From: Variovorax paradoxus
Lineage (GTDB): Bacteria; Pseudomonadota; Gammaproteobacteria; Burkholderiales; Burkholderiaceae_C
Reading direction: 5' to 3'
Assembly: GCF_009755665.1 (NCBI RefSeq)
Contig: NZ_CP046622.1
Span: 1 to 64,000 of the forward strand
DNA length: 64,000 nucleotides
Within the stretch, counting starts at the first letter, position 1; every line of letters starts with the position of its first letter. The notes under the pieces are model-generated. The model worked only from the letters and a program-made list of their open reading frames with translations, did no database searches and was not told where the DNA came from. Below are positions 37,210 through 46,431 of this stretch, piece by piece. Position numbers and translations under genes: made by a program.

Positions 37210-38172
37210 GTGACACCTACCGAAACCAGGGCCATCGTGACCCTCAGCCTCCTGGCTGCCTTTGTCGACGGCGAAAAGCACGAGCGCGAACGTGCGGAAA
37301 TCAAGCGCATTGCCGAAGGCCTTTCGCAAGCGGACGGCGTGAACCTGCCCACGCTCTACCAGGACGTGCTGATGAAGCGGGTGTCGCTGGCCTCTGTGGC
37401 GGGCGAACTGCAAAGCACGGAATCGAAGCAGCTGGCCTATGAAATGGCGGTGTGCGTGTGCGATGCGGACGGCACGCAATCGGAGGCGGAGCGCATGTTC
37501 CTGGCCGAGGTGCGCACCTCGCTCGGACTCGATGCCTCGGCCGCCCAGTTCTCGCGCCAGGCGGAGGAAATTGCCGCGGTTCCGGTGGCCGCCACCAGTG
37601 CCGCAGCGGCAGCGGCGCCACTGCCCACGTCCGCCGCGGTCGCCGCGTCATCACCCGACAGCGCCGAGCTCGACAAATCCATCCTCAATGCGTCCATCCT
37701 GAACGGCGCGCTCGAGCTGCTGCCGGAAACGCTCTCGACCATGGCGATCATTCCGCTGCAGATGAAGCTGGTCTACCGCATCGGCAAGGCCCATGGCTAT
37801 GAGCTCGACAGCGGCCACATCAAGGATTTTCTGGCGACGGTCGGCGTGGGCCTGACGTCGCAGTACCTCGAGCAGGCCGGGCGCAAGCTGCTTGGCGGCC
37901 TGCTCGGCAAGATGGGTGGCGGCATGCTGCGCGGCCTCGGCAACCAGGCGGTGAGCTCGGGCATGAGCTTTGCCTCGACCTATGCGCTGGGGCACGTGGC
38001 CAAGCGCTACTACGCCGGTGGCCGCACGCTCTCCACGCAGATGCTGAAGGACACCTTCGCGGGCGTGATGCAGGAAGGCAAGGGCCTGCAGACCCAGTAC
38101 CTGCCCGCCATCCAGGAAAAAGCCCGCACGCTCGACGCCGGCAAGGTGCTGTCGCTCGTCAGAGGAGCCTGA
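37210..38172 (+). CDS. TerB-like / DUF697 domain protein
   Basis: A 320-residue protein of unknown function. The N-terminal 110 residues resemble the TerB tellurite-resistance domain (all-helical, with LSLLAAFVDGEKHERERAEI and CVCDADGTQSEAE), and after an Ala/Pro-rich linker the C-terminal part resembles DUF697, with LPETLSTMAIIPLQMKLVYR, glycine-rich near-membrane helices and GLGNQAVSSG. The start is a GTG at 37210; the longer frame from 37135 has a compositionally odd leader. It lies just downstream of the origin candidate and may be driven by a promoter within it. Tellurite resistance itself is not implied. Confidence 0.72.
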   Translation: MTPTETRAIVTLSLLAAFVDGEKHERERAEIKRIAEGLSQADGVNLPTLYQDVLMKRVSLASVAGELQSTESKQLAYEMAVCVCDADGTQSEAERMFLAEVRTSLGLDASAAQFSRQAEEIAAVPVAATSAAAAAAPLPTSAAVAASSPDSAELDKSILNASILNGALELLPETLSTMAIIPLQMKLVYRIGKAHGYELDSGHIKDFLATVGVGLTSQYLEQAGRKLLGGLLGKMGGGMLRGLGNQAVSSGMSFASTYALGHVAKRYYAGGRTLSTQMLKDTFAGVMQEGKGLQTQYLPAIQEKARTLDAGKVLSLVRGA

Positions 38173-38192
38173 GCCTTTCTCCTGGGGAGAGC

Positions 38193-38600
38193 CTATCCAG
38201 CCAGGTCGTCGAGGATGGGGCAGTCGGGGCGCGCGTCCCCGTGGCAGCAATGCACCAGGTGCGCGAGGGTGCTGCGCATCGACTGCATGTCGGCAATGCG
38301 CTGCTCCAGTTCGTCCAGGTGCTTTTGTGCCACCCGCTTCACGCTCGAGCTGGTACGCCGGCGGTTGTGCCACAGCCCGACGAGCTCGGCAATTTCTTCC
38401 ATCGAAAAACCAAGGTCGCGCGAACGCTTGATGAAGCGCAGCGTGTGGATGTCGGCATCGCCGTACTGCCGGTAGCCGCTTTCGGTGCGCGGCACCGCTG
38501 GCAGGAGGCCCAGGCCTTCGTAGTGCCGGACCATGCGCGCGGAAACGCCTGAAAGCCTTGCGGCCTCGCCGATGGAGACGGTTCCGAAGCTGTTGCTCAT
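38193..38600 (-). CDS. cueR: Cu(I)-responsive MerR-family regulator CueR
   Basis: Copper sensor of 135 residues. It has the MerR helix-turn-helix (SIGEAARLSGVSARMVRHYE), a long dimer helix, and the metal loop C119-(x7)-C127 in HCCHGDARPDCPIL, the CueR spacing. It twists promoters with 19-base spacers to switch on copper export genes. Its ATG overlaps the copZ stop in an ATGA junction, so copZ and cueR form a two-gene operon divergent from copA. Confidence 0.92.
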   Translation of the reverse strand: MSNSFGTVSIGEAARLSGVSARMVRHYEGLGLLPAVPRTESGYRQYGDADIHTLRFIKRSRDLGFSMEEIAELVGLWHNRRRTSSSVKRVAQKHLDELEQRIADMQSMRSTLAHLVHCCHGDARPDCPILDDLAG

Positions 38601-38791
38601 TGCACCTTGTATCCGGCGTTCTCGATCGCGGCGACGATGTCCTGCCGCGGCTGCGTGCTCAGCACGTCGACATGGCCTGTTTCAAGATCCACCGTGACCT
38701 GCGCCTTGGGGTCGATGGTTTGCACCGCGTTCTGTACCGCGCTCACGCAATGGCCGCAGCTCATGCCCGAGACCTGGAATTTCTGGCTCAT
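38597..38791 (-). CDS. copZ: Copper chaperone CopZ (heavy-metal-associated domain)
   Basis: A 64-residue cytoplasmic HMA protein with the metal-binding M10-x-C12-x-x-C15 motif (MSCGHC). It passes Cu(I) to the ATPase CopA or to CueR. Length is standard for the family. It is the first gene of the minus-strand copZ-cueR operon, opposite copA. Confidence 0.92.
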   Translation of the reverse strand: MSQKFQVSGMSCGHCVSAVQNAVQTIDPKAQVTVDLETGHVDVLSTQPRQDIVAAIENAGYKVQ

Positions 38792-38887
38792 CTTTCTTGC
38801 TCCTGTTGAGAAGTTGAATCAAGGAAGCCGCCAGTTTGAACCCTCTCACGATGTCAATGTCCAGCGCAGGGGCACTGTGCTTTGGGC

Positions 38888-38918
38888 TTGACCTTGCCAT
38901 GATGTGAGACTTTACCTT
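38888..38918 (+). promoter_or_regulatory. Candidate CueR-controlled copA promoter
   Basis: TTGACC (38888-38893) and TACCTT (38913-38918) are separated by 19 bases, the over-long spacer typical of MerR-family promoters. The spacer begins TTGCCATGATG. An ATG at 38925 falls about where transcription would start, which is why I place the copA start at 38958. A second similar signal (TTGACATCGTGAGAGGG, minus strand, 38841-38857) may serve copZ. Confidence 0.55.
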
Positions 38919-38957
38919 CGGTGCATGGACAATCTGCAGCACTACCCCTCGAACCCC

Positions 38958-41165
38958 ATGAGCACCCTGGATCTTTCTGTTGGCGGCATGACCTGCGCAT
39001 CGTGCGTGATGCGCGTGGAACGCGCGCTCAAGAGCGTTCCCGGCGTGCAGGACGTGAGCGTGAACCTGGCCACCGAGTCGGCCCGCGTGGTGGCGGCCGA
39101 TGGCGAAGACATGGATGCGCGCCTGCGCCGCGCGGTGCGCGCCGCGGGCTACGAGCCGCGCGCGGCCGGCAATGCGGCCGACGAAGCCGCGGCGGTATCG
39201 CCCTGGCACGGCTTCGGCCCCGTGGGCATCGGTCTCTTGCTCTCGATTCCGTTGCTGGCACCCATGCTGGGACAACCCTTCGGCCAGGACTGGATGCTTG
39301 CGCCGTGGGCGCAGTTGCTGCTGGCCGCGCCGGTGCAGTTCTGGCTTGGCGCGCGTTTCTACCGTGCGGGCTGGCATGCCGCAAAGGCCCGCACCGGCAA
39401 CATGGATCTGCTGGTGGCGCTCGGTACCAGCGCGGCCTTCGGGTTGTCGCTCTGGCTCTGGTGGCGCGCGGCCACGGGCGACCATGCGGGGCATGGCGCT
39501 GTGCCGCACCTGTACTTCGAGGCCTCGGCCGTGGTGATCACGCTGGTGCTGCTCGGAAAGTGGCTGGAGGCGCGCGCCAAGCGGCAGGCCACTTCCGCCA
39601 TTCGCGCGCTGCAGCAACTGCGGCCCGAAACTGCGCACCTCGTCGGCCAGCGCGGTGAAACCGATGTGCCACTGGCGGAAGTGATGGTGGGCGACCGGCT
39701 TGCAGTGCGGCCGGGCGAACGTGTGCCGGCCGATGCGCACGTGATCGAAGGGCGTTCCGAAGTCGATGAGTCGATGCTCACCGGCGAGCCGCTGCCGGTG
39801 GCCAAGGGCCCCGGCGATTCGTTGACGGGCGGCGCCGTCAACGGCGATGGCCGCATGGTCGTCGAAGTGAGTGCCGTGGGTGCCGAAAGCGTGCTGGCCC
39901 GCATCATCCGCCTGGTCGAAGACGCGCAGGCCGCGAAGGCGCCAATCCAGCGGCTGGTGGACCAGGTTGCGGCGGTGTTCGTGCCCGTGGTGCTGTTGAT
40001 CGCACTGGCCACGCTGGCGGGCTGGCTGCTCGCGGGCACCGGCATCGAGATTGCAATGATCCACGCGGTGGCCGTGCTGGTCATCGCGTGTCCTTGTGCG
40101 CTGGGCCTCGCGACGCCCGTCGCGGTGATGGCCGGAACTGGTGTTGCGGCGCGCCGCGGCATTCTCATCAAGGATGCGCGCGCGCTGGAACTTGCGCACA
40201 AGGTCGACATGGTGGCTTTCGACAAGACCGGCACGCTGACCCTGGGCCGACCGGTGCTGACCGCGCTGATTCCGGCGGGAGACCCTGGCGATGAAGCCGG
40301 ACTGCTGGCAACGGCTGCCAGCTTGCAAGGCGGCAGCGAACATCCGCTCGCGCGTGCCGTGTCGGCGGCTGCGGCGCAGCGCGGCTTGCAGGTGCCGTCC
40401 TTGGCCGCCATGCAGGCGATGCCGGGCCGCGGTGTGCGCGGTGAAGTGAATGGCGAGAGTTGGGCCATTGCAAGCCTGCGCTGGTGCGCCGAACTGGGCG
40501 TTGTTCCCGACGCTGCAGCGGTCGAGCGCCTGCATGCGCAAGGTGCCACCGTGTCGGCGCTGCTGCGCTTCGATGCGGCGGGCGTTGCGCAGGTACAGGC
40601 GCTGCTGGCCTTTGCCGACGAGCCGAAGCCCGAGGCTGCGCAAGCGGTTCGCACCTTGCGCGAAAGGGGCCTGCGCGTGGTGATGATCTCGGGCGACAAC
40701 GAGCGTGCCGCACAAGCCATGGCGGCGCGGCTTGGCATTGCCGCCCCGGATGTGCGTGCCGACGTTCTGCCGGCCGACAAGGCGGCACAGGTCGGTGCAC
40801 TGCGCCACGACGGCCATGTGGTCGCAATGGTCGGCGATGGTGCGAACGACGCACCCGCATTGGCGGCCGCCGATGTGGGCATTGCAATGGCACCTTCGGG
40901 CGGTGGTACCGACGTGGCCATGGAGGCCGCGGGTATCACGCTGATGCGCGGCGACCTGGCGCTGGTGGCCCAGGCGCTCGACCTTTCGGCACGCACGGTG
41001 GCAAAGATCAGGCAGAACCTCTTCTGGGCCTTTGCCTACAACGTGGCCGGCATTCCGCTCGCGGCCTTCGGGCTGCTGAGCCCCGTGGTGGCGGGTGCGG
41101 CCATGGCGCTGTCGAGCGTCAGCGTGATGGCCAATGCGCTGCTGTTGCGGCGCTGGAGGCCTTGA
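38958..41165 (+). CDS. copA: Copper-exporting P-type ATPase CopA
   Basis: P1B-type ATPase of 735 residues that exports Cu(I) across the inner membrane. It has one N-terminal HMA domain (GGMTCASC, C13 and C16), eight predicted helices, the membrane metal site C378-P-C380 in IACPCALG, phosphorylated D422 in [19 protein letters not shown] and [17 protein letters not shown] in the nucleotide domain. The C-terminal [16 protein letters not shown] is the copper-type motif. An ATG at 38925 would be almost leaderless, so I choose 38958. It is divergent from copZ-cueR. Confidence 0.95.
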   Translation: MSTLDLSVGGMTCASCVMRVERALKSVPGVQDVSVNLATESARVVAADGEDMDARLRRAVRAAGYEPRAAGNAADEAAAVSPWHGFGPVGIGLLLSIPLLAPMLGQPFGQDWMLAPWAQLLLAAPVQFWLGARFYRAGWHAAKARTGNMDLLVALGTSAAFGLSLWLWWRAATGDHAGHGAVPHLYFEASAVVITLVLLGKWLEARAKRQATSAIRALQQLRPETAHLVGQRGETDVPLAEVMVGDRLAVRPGERVPADAHVIEGRSEVDESMLTGEPLPVAKGPGDSLTGGAVNGDGRMVVEVSAVGAESVLARIIRLVEDAQAAKAPIQRLVDQVAAVFVPVVLLIALATLAGWLLAGTGIEIAMIHAVAVLVIACPCALGLATPVAVMAGTGVAARRGILIKDARALELAHKVDMVAFDKTGTLTLGRPVLTALIPAGDPGDEAGLLATAASLQGGSEHPLARAVSAAAAQRGLQVPSLAAMQAMPGRGVRGEVNGESWAIASLRWCAELGVVPDAAAVERLHAQGATVSALLRFDAAGVAQVQALLAFADEPKPEAAQAVRTLRERGLRVVMISGDNERAAQAMAARLGIAAPDVRADVLPADKAAQVGALRHDGHVVAMVGDGANDAPALAAADVGIAMAPSGGGTDVAMEAAGITLMRGDLALVAQALDLSARTVAKIRQNLFWAFAYNVAGIPLAAFGLLSPVVAGAAMALSSVSVMANALLLRRWRP

Positions 41166-41177
41166 GGCTTTGCCGCT

Positions 41178-41660
41178 TCAGTCGATCAGCAGCGCGAGCA
41201 GTTGGTCGTCGATGTAGTCCGCTTCGCCGGCACGTTTGTAGAACTTGCGCAGCGTGCCTTCGCATTCGAAGCCCAGCTTCTTGTAGAAGCGCAGCCCCGG
41301 CGCGTTGTCGCTTTCGACATAAAGCTCGATGCGCTTCACGCCGTCGGCCTTGAGGTGCTCGATGGCATCGCTCACCATCGCATGGGCGATGCCCTTGCCG
41401 TGCAGCGCCGGATCGACCGCCAGCGTACCGAAGCAGGCCACGTGCCGCACGCGCCCGGGGTAGCGCGTCGCACGGTAGAAGCCAGCCACGCGGCCGTCGT
41501 CTTCATAAATGTAGAAGCTTCGGCTGTCGACCAGCTCTTTGTAGATGGCGCGAAATTCATCCAGCGGCATCGGGTCGTAGCCGAGGAAAGGCACGACACG
41601 CTCATGCATGTAGATGGTGAAGACCGCTTCGAGATCGAGAGGTGTTGCGAGCCTGCGCAT
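41178..41660 (-). CDS. GNAT-family N-acetyltransferase
   Basis: A 160-residue acetyltransferase. The acetyl-CoA loop is visible as DPALHGKGIAHAMVSDAIEH and the closing strand as NAPGLRFYKKLGFE, both standard for GNAT enzymes. An in-frame ATG at 41702 would add 14 residues; neither start has a strong ribosome site. The substrate is unknown. It converges with copA and is 90 bases from the ketoacyl synthase gene, with no sign of shared regulation. Confidence 0.85.
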   Translation of the reverse strand: MRRLATPLDLEAVFTIYMHERVVPFLGYDPMPLDEFRAIYKELVDSRSFYIYEDDGRVAGFYRATRYPGRVRHVACFGTLAVDPALHGKGIAHAMVSDAIEHLKADGVKRIELYVESDNAPGLRFYKKLGFECEGTLRKFYKRAGEADYIDDQLLALLID

Positions 41661-41750
41661 GGTGACCGGGTTGCCTGCGGATGCAGATGAGTCCGCCAGC
41701 ATACCGAGTCTTGTCCTGGCCCCGCATGTCGCGCTGAATCGCCTCTGGCT

Positions 41751-43019
41751 TCAGGGGTGCGCGCTGCGGGAAGCAATCAGTACGGCGTTGGTGCCGCCGA
41801 ACGCGAACGAGTTGGAAAGCACATGCCTCAGGTGTCCGGCTTCGCGCGCATCGCCTCGCACCAGGTCGAGATCGAAGGCCGCATCGGGCGCACGCAGGTT
41901 GGCAGTGGGTGGAAGCATGCCCCGGGCCAACGCGCGCAATGCGGCCACGAGTTCGATCGCACCGCCGCCGCCGAGCACGTGTCCGTGGATGGCCTTGGTG
42001 GCGCTCACCGGCGTGGCGTTGCCGAACACTTCGCGGATGGAAGCGGCTTCCGCGGCGTCGCCTGCCCGGGTGGCGGTGCCGTGCGCATTGATGTAGCCGA
42101 CCTGCGAAGGGTCGATGCCGGCGTCGTGCAATGCCGCCCGCATGGCGCGCACCTGGCCAGCGGCGCTGGGGTTGGTGATGTGCGTGGCGTCGCAGTTGGT
42201 GGCATAGCCGCTCAGCGCGAGCGCGGTGTCGTCGGCAATGCCGCGTGCCGATGCGTGCGCCTGCGATTCGAGCACCAGCGCGGCGGCTCCCTCGCCCAGT
42301 GCAAAGCCCGCGCGGTCACCCGCAAACGGCCTGCAAGCGCTTTCGGGTGCACCGGGCGGCAAGGGTGCGGTCACGCGCATCGCATGCCAGCTGGCCATCA
42401 CGCCCGGCGTGAGCATCGCGTCGTGTCCGCCTGCAATGGCCACGTCGATCCAGCCGCCGCGGATGGCGCGCATCGCTTCACCGATGGCCACCGCCGAAGA
42501 GGCGCAGGCGCAGGCGTATGCAATGGCGGCGCCTTGCGCCCCGTACTGCAATGCGAGTTCCGCCACTGCCGCATTGGGCATGACGGTGAGCACCGTCGTC
42601 GGCCGCATGCGATGCTGCTCGGCGTAGAGCGCGTGCGTGGTCTCGTCGAAGGTGCCTGCGCCGGCCAGGCCGCTGCCCCAGAAGATGCCGAGGCGCGTGG
42701 GATCGACGCAGCCAGGATAGAGCCCTGCCTCTGCGGCGGCGTCGTGTGCGGCCGCGAGCGCCATGGCAGTGCCGCGGTCGAGTGGCAGGCGCGAGTTGCT
42801 GCGCACCTCTTCCGCGTTGAACTCGCAGCCGGCGACGGCAAGTTCGATCGGGTCGAGACCTTCGATGCAAAGCGTTTGCGCGCGCACCGCGGAACGTGCA
42901 TTGAAGAGCGCATCGTCGAAGCTGTCGACAGTGCGCCCTAGCGGCGTGACAAAGCCCAGACCCGTCACGAACACCGGCGCACCGGCCGGCTGGATCGAAC
43001 GGGGTTTTTCGTTGCTCAC
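41751..43019 (-). CDS. Beta-ketoacyl-ACP synthase
   Basis: Condensing enzyme of 422 residues with the thiolase fold. Active-site residues are C172 in YACACASSAV, His in NAHGTATRAGDAAE and His in KAIHGHVLGGGGAIE. The GTG start overlaps the stop of the ACP gene in a GTGA junction, so synthase and carrier are made together. With the dedicated ACP and a hydrolase this looks like a small biosynthetic or lipid-modifying cassette rather than the housekeeping FabF, which normally sits in the fab cluster. The chain length and product are not known. A longer in-frame ORF to 43589 is a shadow. Confidence 0.9.
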   Translation of the reverse strand: MSNEKPRSIQPAGAPVFVTGLGFVTPLGRTVDSFDDALFNARSAVRAQTLCIEGLDPIELAVAGCEFNAEEVRSNSRLPLDRGTAMALAAAHDAAAEAGLYPGCVDPTRLGIFWGSGLAGAGTFDETTHALYAEQHRMRPTTVLTVMPNAAVAELALQYGAQGAAIAYACACASSAVAIGEAMRAIRGGWIDVAIAGGHDAMLTPGVMASWHAMRVTAPLPPGAPESACRPFAGDRAGFALGEGAAALVLESQAHASARGIADDTALALSGYATNCDATHITNPSAAGQVRAMRAALHDAGIDPSQVGYINAHGTATRAGDAAEAASIREVFGNATPVSATKAIHGHVLGGGGAIELVAALRALARGMLPPTANLRAPDAAFDLDLVRGDAREAGHLRHVLSNSFAFGGTNAVLIASRSAHP

Positions 43020-43306
43020 GCGTGCACGGCCGCCGGCGACTCGGCGTCGCACCTGATCTGCTCTTCGATCGCCTCGCCCAGGCTCTGGAGGGTGATGCCC
43101 GCTTCGCGCGGATCGAGCCGGTCTTCGGGAAGGCGCAGATGAAACGCGTCTTCCACTGCGAAGACGAATTCCATCAACCCGAGCGAGTCGAGACCGAGCT
43201 CTGACAAGGCTGTGCCGGGCGCGATGGCCGTTCGCTCGACTTCGAACTTGCTCACCAGAATGGCCGTGATGTTGTTGAAGATCAGTGAAGACAAAGAGGA
43301 GGACAT
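43016..43306 (-). CDS. Dedicated acyl carrier protein
   Basis: Carrier protein of 96 residues, longer than housekeeping AcpP (77). The phosphopantetheine site is S41 in ELGLDSLGLMEF. It has acidic helices of the ACP fold and a 20-residue C-terminal tail. It is encoded between a hydrolase and a ketoacyl synthase and is translationally coupled with the latter, so it probably serves that enzyme. ATGTCC follows a GAGGAGG ribosome site on the minus strand. Confidence 0.9.
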   Translation of the reverse strand: MSSSLSSLIFNNITAILVSKFEVERTAIAPGTALSELGLDSLGLMEFVFAVEDAFHLRLPEDRLDPREAGITLQSLGEAIEEQIRCDAESPAAVHA

Positions 43307-43318
43307 GAAACGTTTCTT

Positions 43319-44194
43319 TCAGGCGAGAAAGCTGCTGCGGATGGACAAAGCGGCGGAAGCAACCGGCATGCCCGACGTGTCCGGCGTGCAGTGCGCCACG
43401 GCATCGGCGAAGGCGACTGTTTCGCGCGCCACCTGGTGGCGGTCGTTGTCGATCGTGATCATGTGATAGCTGTCGGGCAGCACCACGCTGCGAAATGCCT
43501 TGCAGCGCAGGCCTCGCGCAAGGATGTCGAGGTTGGCTACGCTGGCCACTTCGTCCTGCTGCGCATGGAGCGCGAGCACGCTCGCGCACTGCACGCGGCG
43601 AAGGTTGCGCCTCACATGGCGGATCAGCCGGTCATGCTCGCGCAGGTGGCCGACGCCGATCAGCGCGCTGCCGGCGCTCGATACCTTGCGCTGGCGCAGT
43701 TCGCGCTCGATCCATGCGCGCACGCGTTCGTTCTTGACACCGTAGGGTGGGCGCTCCCGGTACTGCCAGAGCCGGCCGAGGGGGGTGTACAGCGCCAGCG
43801 GCAGCAGCATGTGCGTGCGCGGAATGGCCCAGCCGTCGAAGCGCAGCGTGGTCGACATCAGCACCAGCGCGTCGACATCGCTGCCGCAGCGGATGGCCGC
43901 GCCGAGCGCAAGCGAAGAACCGGCCGAGATGCCGACCAGCAGCACACGGTCATGCTGCGCGCGCAGCATCTTGACCTGCGCTTCGACGGCGTCGAGCCAA
44001 TGCTCGTAGGGTGCGGCATGCTGCACCGGCGCGGCGGCATCGAAGGAGTAGCCGTCGACGCGCATCGGATGCACCGGATACCCGCTGCCGCGCAGGGCCG
44101 ATTGCACGGTCAGGAGCTCGTCAGGTGTGCTGCATAAACCATGCAGCAGCACGATGGCCGTGCGGCGCGCTGCGGGTTGCTGTCGTATGCTCAT
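43319..44194 (-). CDS. Alpha/beta-hydrolase (esterase or thioesterase)
   Basis: A 291-residue hydrolase of the serine type. The nucleophile elbow is G88-I-S90-A-G92, the oxyanion motif HGL follows the first strand (IVLLHGLCST), and the late His is in DSYHMITIDNDRH. The family resembles short carboxylesterases and monoglyceride lipases. It precedes the ACP gene by 12 bases on the same strand, so a role as a thioesterase or transfer enzyme for ACP-bound chains is plausible but unproven. The start at 44194 follows the natural fold start; 44218 is an alternative. Confidence 0.83.
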   Translation of the reverse strand: MSIRQQPAARRTAIVLLHGLCSTPDELLTVQSALRGSGYPVHPMRVDGYSFDAAAPVQHAAPYEHWLDAVEAQVKMLRAQHDRVLLVGISAGSSLALGAAIRCGSDVDALVLMSTTLRFDGWAIPRTHMLLPLALYTPLGRLWQYRERPPYGVKNERVRAWIERELRQRKVSSAGSALIGVGHLREHDRLIRHVRRNLRRVQCASVLALHAQQDEVASVANLDILARGLRCKAFRSVVLPDSYHMITIDNDRHQVARETVAFADAVAHCTPDTSGMPVASAALSIRSSFLA

Positions 44195-44277
44195 GGCGCG
44201 TTTATCGCCGGTAGGCACTGACGGGCCGCTGACCCTCCTTCGCGCAAGAATAGGCTTCTCAACCCACTACACACACC

Positions 44278-44967
44278 ATGCGAATCCTGCTTGTCGAAGA
44301 CGATGCCGTACTGCGCGACGTGATGCTGCGCAGCCTTGCGGATGCCGGCCATCGGGTCGACGTGTCGGCCAATGTCGAGGACGCCGACCATCTCTGGCGC
44401 GTACAGCCTTTCGACGCGGTGCTGCTCGACCTGAACCTGCCGGCCACTGCAAGCCCCACGAGCGGCCTGGCAAGCGGCCTGACCGCCCTGCGCCAGGCGC
44501 GCGCGCGAGGCGACCGCACGCCGGTGCTGGTGCTCACGGCGCGCGGCCGCACCGAAGAACGCATTGCGGGTCTCGACGCCGGCGCCGACGACTACCTGGG
44601 CAAGCCCTTCGATCTTGCGGAGGTCGAGGCCCGCCTGCGCGCGCTGGTGCGCCGTGCCAAGGGCACCGAAGACATCGTGCTGCTCGGGCACCTCAAGCTC
44701 GACCGCAAGGCGCGCCGCTTTTCGACAGCGAACGGGCCGCTCGACCTGCCGGCGCGCGAGTTCGAAGTACTGTGGGAACTGATGAGCCCGCCGGGCCGCA
44801 CGGTGAGCAAGCGGGCACTCTCCGACAAGCTGTCGAGCTTCGACGAATCGTTGGGCGACAACGCGCTGGAGGCCTTCATCTCGCGGCTGCGCAAGAAGCT
44901 GGTCGGCTCGGGCGCGGGCATTCGCACGCTGCGCGGTATCGGCTACCTGCTCGAAGCCGAAGTGTGA
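44278..44967 (+). CDS. OmpR-family response regulator (TctD/QseB-like)
   Basis: DNA-binding regulator of 229 residues with receiver acidic pair E7-D8-D9, phospho-acceptor D51, and a C-terminal winged helix ending LRGIGYLLEAE. A short Ala/Ser/Thr/Gly insert (PATASPTSGLASG) after the active-site loop is unusual. It is followed by a kinase gene whose GTG start overlaps its stop, so they are one regulatory pair. Signal and targets are unknown. It is divergent from the alpha/beta-hydrolase with 83 bases between, and may control that cassette. Confidence 0.9.
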   Translation: MRILLVEDDAVLRDVMLRSLADAGHRVDVSANVEDADHLWRVQPFDAVLLDLNLPATASPTSGLASGLTALRQARARGDRTPVLVLTARGRTEERIAGLDAGADDYLGKPFDLAEVEARLRALVRRAKGTEDIVLLGHLKLDRKARRFSTANGPLDLPAREFEVLWELMSPPGRTVSKRALSDKLSSFDESLGDNALEAFISRLRKKLVGSGAGIRTLRGIGYLLEAEV

Positions 44968-46421
44968 GCCGCACCGCACCCGCCGCGCCGCGCCGGCAGA
45001 AGGCCGCGCCTTCGCTGACGCGCCGCGTGCTGCGCAACGTGCTGGTGCCGTTGGCGCTTACCTGGATGCTCGGCGCGGTGATTGCGCTGGTCATCGCCAA
45101 CTACTTTGCCGAGCAGGCCTTCGACCGCAGCATGCTGGACGACGCCTATGCGCTCTCGGCCAACGTGCAGGCGGGCGAGCGCGGCATCGAGCTGCTGCTG
45201 TCGCCGCGGGAAGTGGCCACGGTGCTGTTCGACCAGGTGGACCAGGTGTATTTCGCGGTGCAGCGGCTCGATGGCACGCTGATCTCGGGCCAGGCGGGCT
45301 TGAACGCGCCGCTGCCGGCGGAGGGCGCGCGCCATCGTTTCTCGGACGTGAACTACGACGGCAAGGTCTTGCGTGCCGTGGTGCTCGATCACGCTGCCGA
45401 TCCCGGCCTGCTCATGCCCTACCGCGTGATCATTGCGCAGACCACGCTGAGCCGCGCAGCGCTGGTGCGGCAGCTGCTCGGTTTTGCGCTCACGCCGCAG
45501 GCACTGCTGCTGGTGCTGCTTGCCGTGTGGCTCTGGCGTGGCATCCGGCGCGACCTGCGTCCGCTCGGCGCACTCCAGCAGGCGCTCGACCGTCGCGACG
45601 TGTACGACCTTTCGCCGGTGGCGGTGGTCGAAACCTCGCGCGAAGTGCAGCGCCTGGGCAATGCGGTCAATGCACTGTTCGAGCGGTTGAACCACAGCGT
45701 GCGCGCGCAGCGCGAGTTCGTGGGCAACGTGGCGCACGAATTGCGCACGCCGCTTGCCGGCATTCGCGCGCTGGCCGAATACGGCCTTGCGCAGCCCGAC
45801 TCCAAAGTGTGGCGCGAGCAGCTTGCGCGCGTGGCCGAACGGCAGGCCCGCGCGAGCCATCTCATCGACCAGCTGCTGGCACTGGCCCTGGCCGACGAGG
45901 CGCGCACCGGCCTTGCGCGAGAACCGGTGCGGCTCGACGTGCTCGCCGAACAGACCGTGCTGCGGCACCTGGCCCGCGCCGACACGCGCGGTGTCGACCT
46001 GGGTGCGCGCGGCCTCGACGAGCGCGTGACTGTGCTGGCGAACGAAGCCCTGGTCGAAGGCATTCTCGACAACCTGATCGACAACGCGCTGCGCTACGGC
46101 GGGCGCACCATCACTGTCGAGCTGGCCGGCCGCACCTTGAGCGTGATCGACGACGGCCCGGGCATTCCGCTCGAGGCGCAGCGCGACCTGATGCAGCGCT
46201 GGGCGCAAGGCCCGGCCGGCCAGAAGCTGGGGCAGGGCTCGGGGCTGGGCCTGTCGATCGTGGCGCGCTACGCGGAGCTGCTCGGCGCCGAGCTGCGGCT
46301 CGATGCGGCCGAGCCATCGGGATTGCGGGTGAGCGTGACTTTCGCTGAGATTCATCACCGTCCGCTGCAGGACGACTACGACGGCAGTGCGCCGGGCGGG
46401 GTGTCCGGCCCGGCCTCGTAG
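44964..46421 (+). CDS. Sensor histidine kinase (TctE-type)
   Basis: Membrane kinase of 485 residues. Helices at about 28-48 and 172-192 enclose a periplasmic sensor of the two-component kinase N-terminal type found in TctE and QseC. The phospho-acceptor is H258 in NVAHELRTPLAGI; the ATPase domain has DNALRYG, DDGPGIP and GSGLGLSI. The GTG start overlaps the response regulator stop (GTGTGA). TctE members sense carboxylates in some species, but the ligand here is unknown. Confidence 0.9.
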   Translation: MSRTAPAAPRRQKAAPSLTRRVLRNVLVPLALTWMLGAVIALVIANYFAEQAFDRSMLDDAYALSANVQAGERGIELLLSPREVATVLFDQVDQVYFAVQRLDGTLISGQAGLNAPLPAEGARHRFSDVNYDGKVLRAVVLDHAADPGLLMPYRVIIAQTTLSRAALVRQLLGFALTPQALLLVLLAVWLWRGIRRDLRPLGALQQALDRRDVYDLSPVAVVETSREVQRLGNAVNALFERLNHSVRAQREFVGNVAHELRTPLAGIRALAEYGLAQPDSKVWREQLARVAERQARASHLIDQLLALALADEARTGLAREPVRLDVLAEQTVLRHLARADTRGVDLGARGLDERVTVLANEALVEGILDNLIDNALRYGGRTITVELAGRTLSVIDDGPGIPLEAQRDLMQRWAQGPAGQKLGQGSGLGLSIVARYAELLGAELRLDAAEPSGLRVSVTFAEIHHRPLQDDYDGSAPGGVSGPAS

Positions 46422-46431
46422 CGCTCCGGCG

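Noticed and set aside
37210-38172. Calling this gene a tellurite-resistance determinant
   Set aside because: Only the N-terminal domain resembles TerB; there are no other ter genes nearby.
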